DNA from: DASXQK01 sp963757155
Lineage (GTDB): Bacteria > Pseudomonadota > Alphaproteobacteria > Dongiales > Dongiaceae
DNA length: 64,000 nucleotides
NCBI GenBank assembly: GCA_963757155.1
Contig: CAVWQS010000006.1
Location: 186,001 to 250,000, forward strand
Direction: 5' to 3'
Positions 34,249 to 43,630 of the stretch are shown piece by piece (position 1 is the first letter of the stretch; every line of letters starts with the position of its first letter). Both the position numbers and the translations under genes were made by a program. Below the pieces are notes generated by a model. That model made no database searches, was not told where the DNA came from, and saw only the letters and a list, made by a program, of their open reading frames with translations.

Positions 34249-35055
34249 CTAGAGCTGCAAATCCTTGGGAAAGGCAGGCTTTCGCTTCTCGCGGAATGAA
34301 TTGAGCCCTTCCTGCACGTCAGGACCCCCGAAGCCCAGCATCTCCAGGGCCAGCGACAGGTCGAAGGCCGGCCCGGCCTGGCGCAGCCAGGAGTTCAGGG
34401 CGAATTTCGTCCAACGGATGGCGCTCTGCGCGCCCTCGGCGAGGCGGGTCGCGATCTCGAGAGCGCGGGAGTCGAGCTCGCTGTCCTCCAGCGCGAAGCT
34501 GATCAGCCCGATGCGTTCGGCCTCGGCCCCCAGGATCGTGTCGCAGGTCAGAAGATAATATTTGGCCTTGGCCATGCCGCAGAGCAGCGGCCAGAGCATC
34601 ACCGAATGATCGCCCGCGGCCACGCCCAGGCGGGTATGGCCGTCGATCAGCCGGCAATCCTTGGTGGCCAGCGATATGTCGGACATCATGCCCACGACCA
34701 GCCCCTGGCCGACGGCGACGCCGCGCATGGCGCTCACGATCGGCTTGCTGCAGTCGATGATGCTCATCACCAACTCGCGGGCTTCCTTGAAGCCGCGGGC
34801 CTTGACGTCGAAATTGTCGATGCAGTCCTGCACCATGTCGAAATCGCCGCCGGCCGAGAACACCTTGCCCGCGCCGGTGACGATGACCGAATGGACGCTC
34901 GTATCCCGGTCGATGTCGCGCCAGATGTTGAGCAGCTCCTCCTGCATGAGAGCATCCGCCGCATTCATCTTTCCATTGGTGAGCGTCACCCGCAGCACCT
35001 TCGGATGCGGCCGATCGCAGACGAGGCGCTTATATCCAGCAAAACGATCCGACAT
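34249..35055 (-). CDS. Enoyl-CoA hydratase/isomerase family protein
   Basis: 268 residues of the crotonase fold. The oxyanion-hole segments are VFSAGGDFDMVQDC and SAMRGVAVGQGLVVGMMSDI. The usual catalytic-Glu helix (here GHTRLGVAAGDHSVML) has Gly-Asp-His in place of the canonical Glu pair, so it may hydrolyse, isomerise or decarboxylate rather than hydrate. Divergent from the SDR gene across 238 bp that should hold both promoters. Confidence 0.88.
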   Translation of the reverse strand: MSDRFAGYKRLVCDRPHPKVLRVTLTNGKMNAADALMQEELLNIWRDIDRDTSVHSVIVTGAGKVFSAGGDFDMVQDCIDNFDVKARGFKEARELVMSIIDCSKPIVSAMRGVAVGQGLVVGMMSDISLATKDCRLIDGHTRLGVAAGDHSVMLWPLLCGMAKAKYYLLTCDTILGAEAERIGLISFALEDSELDSRALEIATRLAEGAQSAIRWTKFALNSWLRQAGPAFDLSLALEMLGFGGPDVQEGLNSFREKRKPAFPKDLQL

Positions 35056-35293
35056 AAATCCGGGCTCCAGGGTTGAGAGGCAGGCAGAGACTTACCCTAG
35101 CGAGAGGCAGGCCCGCGGGCTAATAGACTTTGGGCAGGCCGGCCGGGGGATTTCGTTATGATCCGGCCCCGCCCATAACCGGAAGTGCCGACGCCCCCAG
35201 GGAAAGGCTATTGGCGATCCGGGCGGGCGATCCCCTACTGTCCTCGCCGGGGAAGGGGCATAGTGCGTGCCGGCGATGGGCGGGAGAGGGGTC

Positions 35294-36034
35294 ATGGCGG
35301 ATCAGAGGCTGGCAGTCGTCACCGGGGCGGCCGGGGGAATTGGCACCGCCATCTGCGAGCGCCTCGCCGCCGACGGCTACCGGATCGCTGGCTTGGATCT
35401 GAGTGAAAAAGGCTTGCAGGCGCTGACGCAAAGATGCGGCGCTATGGTGACCGCCTATGCTCTCGATCAGACAAGGGAAGCCGAGGCGCGCGAGACGGTC
35501 GGGCGCATCGAGCAGGAGCTGGGCCCGATCGACGCCTTGGTGAATGTTCTGGGATGGACGCAAGGGACCCGATTCGATCAGGAGGGCTCGGACTACTGGC
35601 GCAAGGTGGTCGCGATCAACTACGAGGCCTTGCTCTATATCGCTCAGCCCATCCTGCTGCAGATGATCGGGCGAAAGCGCGGCAAGATGGTGTTCATCGC
35701 CTCCGACGCCGGGCGCACGGGCACGGCTGGCCAGGCCGTCTATGCCGGGGCCAAAGGGGCGGTGATCGCCTTCGCCAAGAGCCTGGCGCGCGAGAATGCC
35801 CGCCATAACATCAGCATCAATTGCGTATCGCCCGGCCCGACGGAGACCCCGCTGTTCATCGAGGAGCAGCAGAAGAATCCCGAGATGGTCCAGGGCATCC
35901 TGCGCGCGGTACCCTTCCGCCGGGCGGCCAAGCCGGCGGAGCAGGCCGCGGCCGTCAGCTTTCTGCTGTCCCCCGACGCCGATTACATCACCGGCCAGAC
36001 CTTGAGCGTGAGCGGCGGGCTCACGATGATATAG
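35294..36034 (+). CDS. Short-chain dehydrogenase/reductase (3-hydroxyacyl-CoA type)
   Basis: 246 residues from the ATG at 35,294, preceded by GGGAGAGGGG; a start at 35,267 is possible but less likely. It has TGAAGGIGTAI for cofactor binding, VLGWTQGT, and the active-site Y-x-x-x-K as QAVYAGAKGAV. The C-terminal ITGQTLSVSGGLTM is standard. It probably oxidises a 3-hydroxyacyl-CoA or alicyclic hydroxy-CoA, as in cyclohexanecarboxylate-type pathways. The next gene is an enoyl-CoA hydratase on the same strand, 61 bp on. Confidence 0.92.
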   Translation: MADQRLAVVTGAAGGIGTAICERLAADGYRIAGLDLSEKGLQALTQRCGAMVTAYALDQTREAEARETVGRIEQELGPIDALVNVLGWTQGTRFDQEGSDYWRKVVAINYEALLYIAQPILLQMIGRKRGKMVFIASDAGRTGTAGQAVYAGAKGAVIAFAKSLARENARHNISINCVSPGPTETPLFIEEQQKNPEMVQGILRAVPFRRAAKPAEQAAAVSFLLSPDADYITGQTLSVSGGLTMI

Positions 36035-36083
36035 CCCCCTGGGATATAGCCCCCTGGGATATAGCCCTGAGATATAGCTCCGG
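36028..36083. repeat. Tandem 13-15 bp repeat at the SDR stop codon
   Basis: Four units of GATATAGCCCCCTGG, the last two shortened and varied. The first unit contains the TAG stop of the SDR gene, so slippage would only change the untranslated spacer before the next gene's ribosome site (GGAAGGA). Confidence 0.85.
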
Positions 36084-36095
36084 AAGGAATACCCC

Positions 36096-36860
36096 ATGCC
36101 GATCCTCGTCGATCTCAGCGATTCCGTCGCCTCCGTGGTCATTGACCGGGAGCATCGGCGAAACGCTTTGGACAATGAGGCGCTCGAGGCCCTCATCGCC
36201 GCCTTCGAGGGCTTCCGGCGCCAGGAAGTGACGGTGGTCGTCATCAGCGGCAAGGGCACCAAGGCCTTTTCCGCCGGCTCCGACCTGAAGGCCGTGGCGG
36301 AGTATTCCGAGCGCGAGACCCAGCACCACACCTATCTGCTGCAGAAATGCTCGGAAACCATCGACGAATGCCCCGTTGCCACCATCGCCGCCATCGAGGG
36401 ATTCTGCCTGGGCGGGGGGCTGGAGCTCGCGCTCGCCTGCGACTATCGCCTGGTGAGCGCCGAGGCGCAGTTCGGCTTTCCCGAGATCATGTTCCACGTG
36501 TTGGCTACCGGCGGGGCCACGGTGAGGCTGCCGCGCATGGTGGGGTTCGGCCGGGCCCGGGAGATGCTGGTGTTCGGCAATCGCCTCGATGCGCGGAAGG
36601 CGCTGGAGTGGGGCTTGGTCAACGAGATCGTCGAGCCCGGCGGCGCCGTCGCCGCCGCCACGGCGATGGCGAGGGACTATGCGGGGAAGGTGAAGCCCTT
36701 CTCCATCGCCATGCTGAAGAGCATCCTGGTGAACGGCTATGGGACGAGCGCGCGGGTCGGCCATACCATGGCCTATCTCGCCGACTGCGCCCTCAGCCAG
36801 ACGGAGTCCTTCAAAGGCGGCGTCAGCGAGACCGCCAACAAGGGCCGGTCGAAGGGCTAG
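36096..36860 (+). CDS. Enoyl-CoA hydratase/isomerase family protein
   Basis: 254 residues. Crotonase marks are HRRNALDNEALEAL, AFSAGSDLKAVAEY, IEGFCLGGGLELALACDYRL and FGFPEIMFHVLATGG. The first catalytic Glu position is filled (PEI) while the second is Thr/Gly-rich, so the exact reaction is uncertain. It follows the SDR in an apparent two-gene operon: hydration of an enoyl-CoA followed by oxidation would be a natural pair. Confidence 0.9.
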   Translation: MPILVDLSDSVASVVIDREHRRNALDNEALEALIAAFEGFRRQEVTVVVISGKGTKAFSAGSDLKAVAEYSERETQHHTYLLQKCSETIDECPVATIAAIEGFCLGGGLELALACDYRLVSAEAQFGFPEIMFHVLATGGATVRLPRMVGFGRAREMLVFGNRLDARKALEWGLVNEIVEPGGAVAAATAMARDYAGKVKPFSIAMLKSILVNGYGTSARVGHTMAYLADCALSQTESFKGGVSETANKGRSKG

Positions 36861-37082
36861 CCAGGCTCGATCCAGTCGAATCATTCGCCGGCAATTGACA
36901 GTTACGTGTTTTGCGTATAGTCTGAAATGATGATCTGAATTATTCCCCCGGCGGCGATGCCGAACCCCGGCGCGACGGCATTCATCCGGAAGGGGGAGAG
37001 GGGATTGACCTGTCAGATTCCCTGCAGAAGCAGGAGCCAGGGCGTCGGCCGGTCCCGGTCCAGGCTTTCTGGACCCCGGTGG

Positions 37083-37439
37083 TTAAGACTTGGCCGGAAC
37101 TTCTGTCTGTTGGTGCGTCGCCAATTTCCAGCCGTCCGCCCGCTGGACATAACCGCTGCTGACCAGCGCGTGGTGCGGCTTGCCGTCTTTGCGCCGAGCG
37201 GTGCAGTCGTAGGCGATGACGGCTGAGGTGTCGGAGAGCTGTACAAAGCCTTTCGGCGTGAGCTTCACCTCGGTCCAGCGGCCCTTCTCTGCGGTCTTGG
37301 CGATGTCTTCACGCCGCATCACCGTGGCCATCCCGACGAAAACAACAAGGCAGGATTCGTCACAATGCCGGGCATAGGCTTCCGGTCCGCCAGTCCAAAA
37401 CTTTTGGTCAATTGCCAATAGCTCAGATTCAAGAGACAT
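37083..37439 (-). CDS. SnoaL/NTF2-like DUF4440 protein
   Basis: 118 residues with the cone-shaped NTF2-like pattern: an N-terminal helix (SELLAIDQKFWTGGPEAYARH), then VVFVGMATVMRREDI and strands AVIAYDCTARRKDGKPHHAL and VSSGYVQRADGWKLATHQQT. Members are small enzymes or binding proteins of varied role. Isolated, in the same orientation as the downstream oxidoreductase gene. Confidence 0.8.
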   Translation of the reverse strand: MSLESELLAIDQKFWTGGPEAYARHCDESCLVVFVGMATVMRREDIAKTAEKGRWTEVKLTPKGFVQLSDTSAVIAYDCTARRKDGKPHHALVSSGYVQRADGWKLATHQQTEVPAKS

Positions 37440-37532
37440 GGGGTCCTCCGTTCTGGTGGGGAAACGTGGCGTGCATCTGATTGTTCCAGTGAAGGGAAGG
37501 TATGGAGGGCCTGTTGCGCTACAAGACCCGGG

Positions 37533-39134
37533 CTATTTCCAAAGGCCCCGCTTGCGATCCGCCAGAACCTCCCTCGCCGCGTTGTGGCCGGGGACGCCGG
37601 TGACCCCGCCGCCGGGATGATTGGACGCGCCGCACATGTAGAGCCCGGCGATGGGCGAGCGGTAGCGCGCATAGCCGGCAACCGGCCGGCGGAAGAACAT
37701 CTGATCCAGCGCCATATCGCCGTGATGAACATGGCCGAAGGGCAGGCCGAGAACGCTCTCCAGATCCTCCGGCGTCAGCACCTGGGCGTGAAGGATCGAG
37801 GCGGTGATCCCCGGGGCATAGGCCTCCAGGGTCGAAAGGGTGGCTGCCAGCAGCTCGGACTTGGCATCGGCCCAGGACCTCCCCTTCAGCCGGTAGGGGG
37901 CATAGCCCGCCAGCAGGCTCAAGACATGCTTTCCCGGGGGCGCCATGGCCGGGTCGATGGCGGTCGTCAGCTGGCTGACCATGAAGGGCTGGCGGGAGAA
38001 TGACCCCTGCCTGGCATCCTCGAAGGCCTGCTCGAAATAGCCGATGCTGGGTCCAATGCGCACCAAGGCCGGATAGTCGAAATCCAGCCGGGCGGTCTCG
38101 AAGGCCGTGAAGCGCGGGTGGGCATCCAAGGCCAAATTGATCTTGAACAGGGCACCGCTGCCGCGGAAAAGCTCGACCGCCCGGGAGAACGCCGCCGGCA
38201 GGAGTGCCGGATCGACGAGGCGCTGGAAGGTGGTGCGGAGATCGGCATTCGATATGACGATCCGCGACGCGATGCGCCTGCCCGAGGCAAGCGCTACCCC
38301 CTCCGCCTTTCCGCCGGTGACGATGATCTCGCTGACGGGATCGCCGGTCCGGATCTCCATGCCCCAGCGGCCGCCGGATCGGGCGAGGGAGTTGGCGACG
38401 GCCCCCATGCCGCCGCGCGGCACGCCCCAACCCCCCGCTTTCGTATTGCTCTCCCGGATCATCACCCGGATCAGGAAGAAGGCCGATCCCGGCGAGGTCA
38501 GGCTGAGGAGGCTGCCGGACATGCTGACATAGAAGCCCAGCACCGCGATGACATCCGGGTTAGAAAACCAGCGCCGCAGGAAATCATAGGCGCTCATGGT
38601 GAGGAGTTCCTGAAGGTCGTAGATATGCCGGATGAGTCCGCGGCTGCGCCAGAGCAGCATCAGCGTGGCCCAGCGCTCGCTGAGCGAGGCCGACCGGATG
38701 TCCGGCGGCGTTTCCCACATCAGCTGCCGGATGAAGGGCGCGAGGCTTCTGAGATGCGCCAGATATAGGGGATATTGCGCCGCGTCTGCCTGGCTGAACT
38801 TGGCGAGCTCCGCCGCGGTTTTCTGCGGATCGTCCCAGAGCAGGATATGCCTGCCATCGGGAAAGGGCTCGAACAGCGGCGGGGTCTTGATGACCTCCAG
38901 ACCGTGGTCGAGCAATTCCAGATCCAGCATGATCTTGGGCTGCAGCAAGGTGAGATTGTAGGCGGCGATCGAGGCGCGGAAGCCTGGCCAGATCTCCTCG
39001 GTGGCGCAGGCGCCGCCGATGACGCCACGGCGCTCGACGACGCAGATCTTCAGCCCTTGTTTGGCGAGATAGGCGCCGCAGACCAGGCCGTTATGCCCGG
39101 CGCCCACGATGACGGCGTCATAGTCGGAAACCAT
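37533..39134 (-). CDS. FAD-dependent phytoene-desaturase-like oxidoreductase
   Basis: 533 residues. The N-terminal dinucleotide motif is DAVIVGAGHNGLVCGAYLAK, and the C-terminal MCGASNHPGGGVTGVPGHNA is the FAD-contacting block of the Crt/PYROXD2-type amine-oxidase-like family. Members oxidise or isomerise hydrophobic substrates. In this neighbourhood it could desaturate an acyl-type intermediate, though this is inference. It lies 134 bp downstream of the solute-binding-protein gene in the same orientation. Confidence 0.9.
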   Translation of the reverse strand: MVSDYDAVIVGAGHNGLVCGAYLAKQGLKICVVERRGVIGGACATEEIWPGFRASIAAYNLTLLQPKIMLDLELLDHGLEVIKTPPLFEPFPDGRHILLWDDPQKTAAELAKFSQADAAQYPLYLAHLRSLAPFIRQLMWETPPDIRSASLSERWATLMLLWRSRGLIRHIYDLQELLTMSAYDFLRRWFSNPDVIAVLGFYVSMSGSLLSLTSPGSAFFLIRVMIRESNTKAGGWGVPRGGMGAVANSLARSGGRWGMEIRTGDPVSEIIVTGGKAEGVALASGRRIASRIVISNADLRTTFQRLVDPALLPAAFSRAVELFRGSGALFKINLALDAHPRFTAFETARLDFDYPALVRIGPSIGYFEQAFEDARQGSFSRQPFMVSQLTTAIDPAMAPPGKHVLSLLAGYAPYRLKGRSWADAKSELLAATLSTLEAYAPGITASILHAQVLTPEDLESVLGLPFGHVHHGDMALDQMFFRRPVAGYARYRSPIAGLYMCGASNHPGGGVTGVPGHNAAREVLADRKRGLWK

Positions 39135-39268
39135 CCCGCGAGCCTCGCCGACAAAGGCTCAGCGGGTCAAGGCACGCAGCGGGCAGGGGACGCCAAGACC
39201 GAGCGCGCCTGCTCGATCTTGGCGTGACTTCTCAGACGGCGCGGGTCGGCGCTGGCCGATCTCCGGGC

Positions 39269-40858
39269 TCAGCTCTCCAGCCAGACTTTCTCCGCCGCGC
39301 GCAGGCCGCTCATCTCCAGCGTCGGCAATTGCACGAAGCCCTTCACCTTCGTCGATCCGGCTTCCAGCGTGTTGTTGAACATGGGAATCAGCTCGCCCCC
39401 GTCGTCGGAGACCATGAGCTCGAGGTCGTGATACATCTGCTTGCGCTTGTCCGTATCGAGCTCGGAACGGGCGGCCAGCAGGATCTTGTCGAAATCGGGG
39501 CGCTTCCAGAAGGCCTCGTTCCAGGGCGCATCGGATTTATAGACCAGGGACAGCATCAGATCGGCCGTGGGCCGCCCGCCGAAGAAAGAGGCGCACCACG
39601 GCTTCTTCATCCAGACATTGTCCCAATAGCCGTCGTTCGGCTCGCGGGTGACGTCGATCTTGATTCCGGCCTTGGCGGCGGAGGCCTGCATCAGCACACC
39701 GGCGTCGGTGCAGCCGACGAAGGCGACATCGGCGACCGAGAGCGGAATGGTGCCGTCGAAGCCGGCCTGCTTCATATGAAAGCGCGCCTTGTCGGGATCG
39801 TAGCCGTGCTGGGGAAGATCGGCGGCGTAGAAGGGATCGAAGCTGGCGATCGGCTGATCGTTCGCCACCTTGCCATGGCCGCCGAGCACCCGCTTGATGA
39901 TCTCCTCGCGATCGACGGCATATTTGAGAGCGAGGCGGACATCCTTATTGTCGAAGGGCGCGGTGTCGCAGCGCATCGGGAAGGTGTAGTGGGCCGCGCC
40001 CGAGATCTCATAGGTGGCGAGCTTCGGGCTGGATTTCAGCAGGTCGAAAACCTTCGGGCTCACCCGGTTGACCAGATGGACGGCGCCGCTCTGCAGGGCC
40101 GACATCCGCGCCGTCGGGTCGTTGATCGCCAGCGTCTCCACCGAATCGACGAAGCCGCGATCGGGATTCCAATAATTGGGATTCCGCTTGGTCAGCGCCC
40201 GCTGGCCGGGCTCGAAGGTCTCGAGAATGAAGGCGCCGGTGCCGATGCCTTTGTCGTAGGGCGCTCCGTCCGGCATGATCCCCAGATGGTAGTCGGCGAG
40301 GATATAGGGAAGGTCGGCGTTGCCGGCGCTGAGGGTGAAGGTGAGTTCGTATTTATCCGTCGCGGTGAGTTCGGCGATCTGCTCCAGCGAGGCCTTCGCA
40401 CCCGATTTGGAATCCTTGCCGCGATGGTGATTGATGGAATAGATGACGTCCGCGGCCTCCATCTCCTTTCCATTGTGAAAGGTGACGCCCTTGCGCAGCT
40501 TGACGACCCAGACCGCCGCACCGGGCTTCGCTTCCCAGCTGGTCGCCAGGGAAGGTTGCGCGGTGTTGTGGACGTCGAGCTCCACGAGGCTGTTGTAGAA
40601 CTGCGGTCCCAGGCATTGGATATAGGTCGAGGTGTAGTTGACCGGATCGATGCTGTCGCTGGTGCTGGCATTGTCGATGCCGAGGATCAGATGCCCGCCC
40701 TTCTGCGGCGTGTCGGCCTTGACCGCGCGGCCCATGAGGCTGCTGGCTGCGGCCGTGGATACCCCAAGGGCCAGCGCGCGATTCATGAACTCGCGGCGCC
40801 CGATCTTGCGCCGCGACAGCTCCTGCACCAGGCGGTCTAGCGGATTTGAACTGCTCAT
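39269..40858 (-). CDS. ABC-transporter solute-binding protein, family 5 (peptide/nickel type), Tat-exported
   Basis: 529 residues from the ATG at 40,858, preceded by GGGAGGG; the frame to 40,891 adds 11 residues. A twin-arginine region (RRKIGRREFMNRALALG) precedes the cleavage site near VKADTP. The body shows WVVKLRKGVTFHNGKEM and the DARVxL-type LALKYAVDREEI block of DppA/OppA-like proteins. No permease or ATPase gene is nearby, so it is an orphan receptor here. It may bind the substrate of the surrounding acyl-CoA pathway. Confidence 0.9.
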   Translation of the reverse strand: MSSSNPLDRLVQELSRRKIGRREFMNRALALGVSTAAASSLMGRAVKADTPQKGGHLILGIDNASTSDSIDPVNYTSTYIQCLGPQFYNSLVELDVHNTAQPSLATSWEAKPGAAVWVVKLRKGVTFHNGKEMEAADVIYSINHHRGKDSKSGAKASLEQIAELTATDKYELTFTLSAGNADLPYILADYHLGIMPDGAPYDKGIGTGAFILETFEPGQRALTKRNPNYWNPDRGFVDSVETLAINDPTARMSALQSGAVHLVNRVSPKVFDLLKSSPKLATYEISGAAHYTFPMRCDTAPFDNKDVRLALKYAVDREEIIKRVLGGHGKVANDQPIASFDPFYAADLPQHGYDPDKARFHMKQAGFDGTIPLSVADVAFVGCTDAGVLMQASAAKAGIKIDVTREPNDGYWDNVWMKKPWCASFFGGRPTADLMLSLVYKSDAPWNEAFWKRPDFDKILLAARSELDTDKRKQMYHDLELMVSDDGGELIPMFNNTLEAGSTKVKGFVQLPTLEMSGLRAAEKVWLES

Positions 40859-41087
40859 TTGAACCCTCCCTGGGCTGACGGTGTCAGCCATTTAGCATTG
40901 GCCGCCCTTAGCGGGCGTTTGCGAGCCTGTAGTCACCGCCCGCGGTCGTCGGCGGTCGTTGTCTCATCCGGTCCCACGTCTCCCATTTGGGACCGCCGCG
41001 ACGGCAGATTCTCTGCCAGAGATAGACGCTATCAGCGGGGCTGCGGCGAAGGAAATTCCTTTTGCCGGTCGCCTCGCGAAGAGAAAG

Positions 41088-42674
41088 TTATACGCTGGGC
41101 CCGGCAAGCGCAGTGGCCTCGGTCCGAAGGGCGGCTTTATCCACTTTTCCGACGGCCAGCATGGGCAGGGTGGCGCGGATGAAGAACCGCTTGGGGACCT
41201 TGTAATTGGCGAGCTTTCCCCGGCAATGGCTGTGGATCTCCGCCTCGGTCAGATCCCGTCCCGGCTCGGGCAGGATGAAGGCGTAGCCCACCTCCTGATA
41301 GGTGGAATCGGGGACGGCGACGACCACCGCCATGGACACGGCGGCATGGGCCTCGATGGCGATCTCGACCTCCCGGGGGTAGACATTGTAGCCGCCGGAT
41401 TTGAACATGTCCTTGATGCGGCCGACGATATGGAGATTGCCCGCGGCATCGAACCGGCCGAGGTCGCCGGAATGCAGCCAGCCCCGCTCATCGATAATCT
41501 CGCGCGTCGCCTCGGGCATGTTGAAATAGCCGGCAAAGACGCAAGGGCCGCGGACGACCACCTCGCCCGTGCTTCCCACCGGCAGAAGATCGCCGGCGGC
41601 GTTCATCAGGGCGACCTCATGGGTCGGCTCCGGCTTTCCCACGGATTGGCTGAGGATCTCGGGGCTGTCGCTCTCGGCGGTGAAGGTAAGCCCTCCTGTC
41701 GTTTCCGTCATGCCCCAGCAGCCGACGGCCGTTCGCGCCAGGCGCTTCAGCTTCTCGATCATATCGATGGGGAGCGCCGCACCGCCGAAGAGCACCCCCT
41801 CCAGGCTGGAGGTATCGAAACTCTCCCAATCGGGCAGGGACAGGATTCGCTGGAACATGGTCGGCACCAGCGGCGTCCAGGTAATCCGCTCCCGCTCGAT
41901 CAGGGCCAGGAACCCGGCGGCGTCGAAATGCTCCTGAAACACGATCGTCCCGCCCGCCGCCAAGGCGAAGGCGAGGGTCTCGACGCAGCAGCCGATATGG
42001 GTCACCGGCAGATTGCAGATGACCCTGAGCGGCGTCCGCGGCCATAGCTCGCGATAGAGTTTCGTCCAATGAGCGATGTTCAGCTGGGTGAGCACCGCGC
42101 CCTTCGGCTTGCCCGTCGAGCCCGAGGTATAGACGATGAGGGCGGCATCGCCGGGCAGAACGCTCGCCACCCCCGCGGCAAGCTCACGATCCGAAACGCC
42201 GCGGCCAAGCGCGATGAAAGCCTCATAGGAAAGGAAGCCCGCCATGGGTCCGTCGAACAAAACGAAGTGCCGGGCGCAGGGATATTCCGATTTCAGCGTC
42301 AGCAGGATCTGGTGGTTGTCCCGCTCGCGCAGCCGTTCGAAGGCGAAGATGATCGCCGGCTGCGTGTCGGACAGGATGTAGCGGTACTCGTCCAACTGCT
42401 GGACGGGATTGAGGCCGACCCAGATGGCGCCGATGCGCGCCGTCGCCAGGAACACCACCGCATACTCCGGCCGCGGCGTGGCCAGCATGGCGACCCGGTC
42501 GCCTCTGGCGATGCCGCAGGCGAGAAGGGCCTTGGCGCATTCCTCGACCCGGCGATCGAGCTCGCCGTAATTCCAGCGCATCTCCTCGAAAACGACGGCC
42601 GGCGCGTCGGGCGCGCGGGCGGCGTGCAGAGAGGGGAAATCGCTGAAGCGCATGGGCAAATCTAGCTCAGGCAT
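41088..42674 (-). CDS. AMP-forming acyl-CoA ligase
   Basis: About 528 residues from the ATG at 42,674 (MPELDLPMRF). It carries IVYTSGSTGKPKGAVLTQ, GCWGMTETTGGLTF, HSGDLGRFDAAGNLHIVGR and IKDMFKSGGYNVYPREVE, plus a C-terminal catalytic Lys in LPMLAVGKVDKAALR. It is distinct from the ligase at 30,804 and more like medium-chain or aryl-acid ligases. Divergent from the enoyl-CoA hydratase at 42,800 across a 125-bp promoter space. Substrate unknown. Confidence 0.92.
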   Translation of the reverse strand: MPELDLPMRFSDFPSLHAARAPDAPAVVFEEMRWNYGELDRRVEECAKALLACGIARGDRVAMLATPRPEYAVVFLATARIGAIWVGLNPVQQLDEYRYILSDTQPAIIFAFERLRERDNHQILLTLKSEYPCARHFVLFDGPMAGFLSYEAFIALGRGVSDRELAAGVASVLPGDAALIVYTSGSTGKPKGAVLTQLNIAHWTKLYRELWPRTPLRVICNLPVTHIGCCVETLAFALAAGGTIVFQEHFDAAGFLALIERERITWTPLVPTMFQRILSLPDWESFDTSSLEGVLFGGAALPIDMIEKLKRLARTAVGCWGMTETTGGLTFTAESDSPEILSQSVGKPEPTHEVALMNAAGDLLPVGSTGEVVVRGPCVFAGYFNMPEATREIIDERGWLHSGDLGRFDAAGNLHIVGRIKDMFKSGGYNVYPREVEIAIEAHAAVSMAVVVAVPDSTYQEVGYAFILPEPGRDLTEAEIHSHCRGKLANYKVPKRFFIRATLPMLAVGKVDKAALRTEATALAGPSV

Positions 42675-42799
42675 GCAACCGCCGGCCAATAAACTGTGGG
42701 ACCGGCACCTGTCACGGAAAGTTATGGCGAGGCGCCGGCTGGGCTTGGTAGCGTCAGGACGGCAATCCGAGCGCGCGGAACCGAACGGCGGGAGGCGGC

Positions 42800-43615
42800 A
42801 TGAGCGGCGAGGGGATCGAGACGGAGCAGCGGGGCAAGATCCTCATCATCACGATGAATCGCCCCAAGGTGAATGCCATCAATCACGCCATGAGCCGGGC
42901 GCTCTATCGTGCCTTCGACCGCCTGCAGAACGATCGCGGCCTGATGGTGGGGATTCTCGCCAGCGCCAATCCCCGCGTCTTTTCCGCCGGCTGGGACCTC
43001 AGGGATGTCGCCGAGGGAGACTATCGTCCCGACGATTATTTCGATCCGGAGAAGGGCCATGGGCCCGGGGGTTTTGCCGGCATCGTCGAGAATTGGGAGC
43101 TCAACAAGCCGGTGATCGCCGCCGTCCAGGGCGCAGCCGTCGGCGGCGGTTTCGAAATGACGCTGGCCTGCGATCTCATCCTCGCCGGTCCCGGGACCTA
43201 TTTCCAATTGCCCGAGCTGGCGCGGGGCTTCCTGCCCGATGCGGGCGGCATGCAGCGGCTGCCCAAGATGATCCCCCCGAAAGTCGCGACGGCGATGCTG
43301 CTGACCGGGCGAGCGATGCCGGCCGACGAGGCGAAGGGTTGGGGCATCGTCCATGACATCGTTCCGGGCGAGCGGCTCATGGCAGAAGCGCTGGCGCTGG
43401 CGGAGCTGGTGGCCAAATCCGCGCCGCTCGCCTTGCAGGCGATGAAGGCGGTGCTGCGCCAGAACGAGAACATGTCGTCGCGCGAAGCGCTGGAACGCGC
43501 CCGTCCCGGGCACAGCGGCCTGCCGATCTTCGAGGAGATGTCGCGCTCGGAGGATTTCTTCGAAGGCTCGCGGGCCTTCGTCGAGAAGCGGGAGCCGCGC
43601 TGGAAGGGTGAATGA
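42800..43615 (+). CDS. Enoyl-CoA hydratase/isomerase family protein
   Basis: 271 residues. It shows MNRPKVNAINHAMSRAL, VFSAGWDLRDVAEGD, VQGAAVGGGFEMTLACDLIL and FQLPELARGFLPDAGGM, where PELA and LPDAGG place acidic residues at the two catalytic positions (E and D). A hydratase or isomerase role in beta-oxidation is likely. It converges with the thiolase gene 15 bp away. Confidence 0.92.
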   Translation: MSGEGIETEQRGKILIITMNRPKVNAINHAMSRALYRAFDRLQNDRGLMVGILASANPRVFSAGWDLRDVAEGDYRPDDYFDPEKGHGPGGFAGIVENWELNKPVIAAVQGAAVGGGFEMTLACDLILAGPGTYFQLPELARGFLPDAGGMQRLPKMIPPKVATAMLLTGRAMPADEAKGWGIVHDIVPGERLMAEALALAELVAKSAPLALQAMKAVLRQNENMSSREALERARPGHSGLPIFEEMSRSEDFFEGSRAFVEKREPRWKGE

Positions 43616-43630
43616 CCCCCTGGGAGGAGG

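Noticed and set aside
36895..37226. Promoter-like TTGACA/TATAGT followed by an 89-residue plus-strand frame
   Set aside because: The spacing is 15 bases, too short, and the frame overlaps the DUF4440 gene with low-quality composition.
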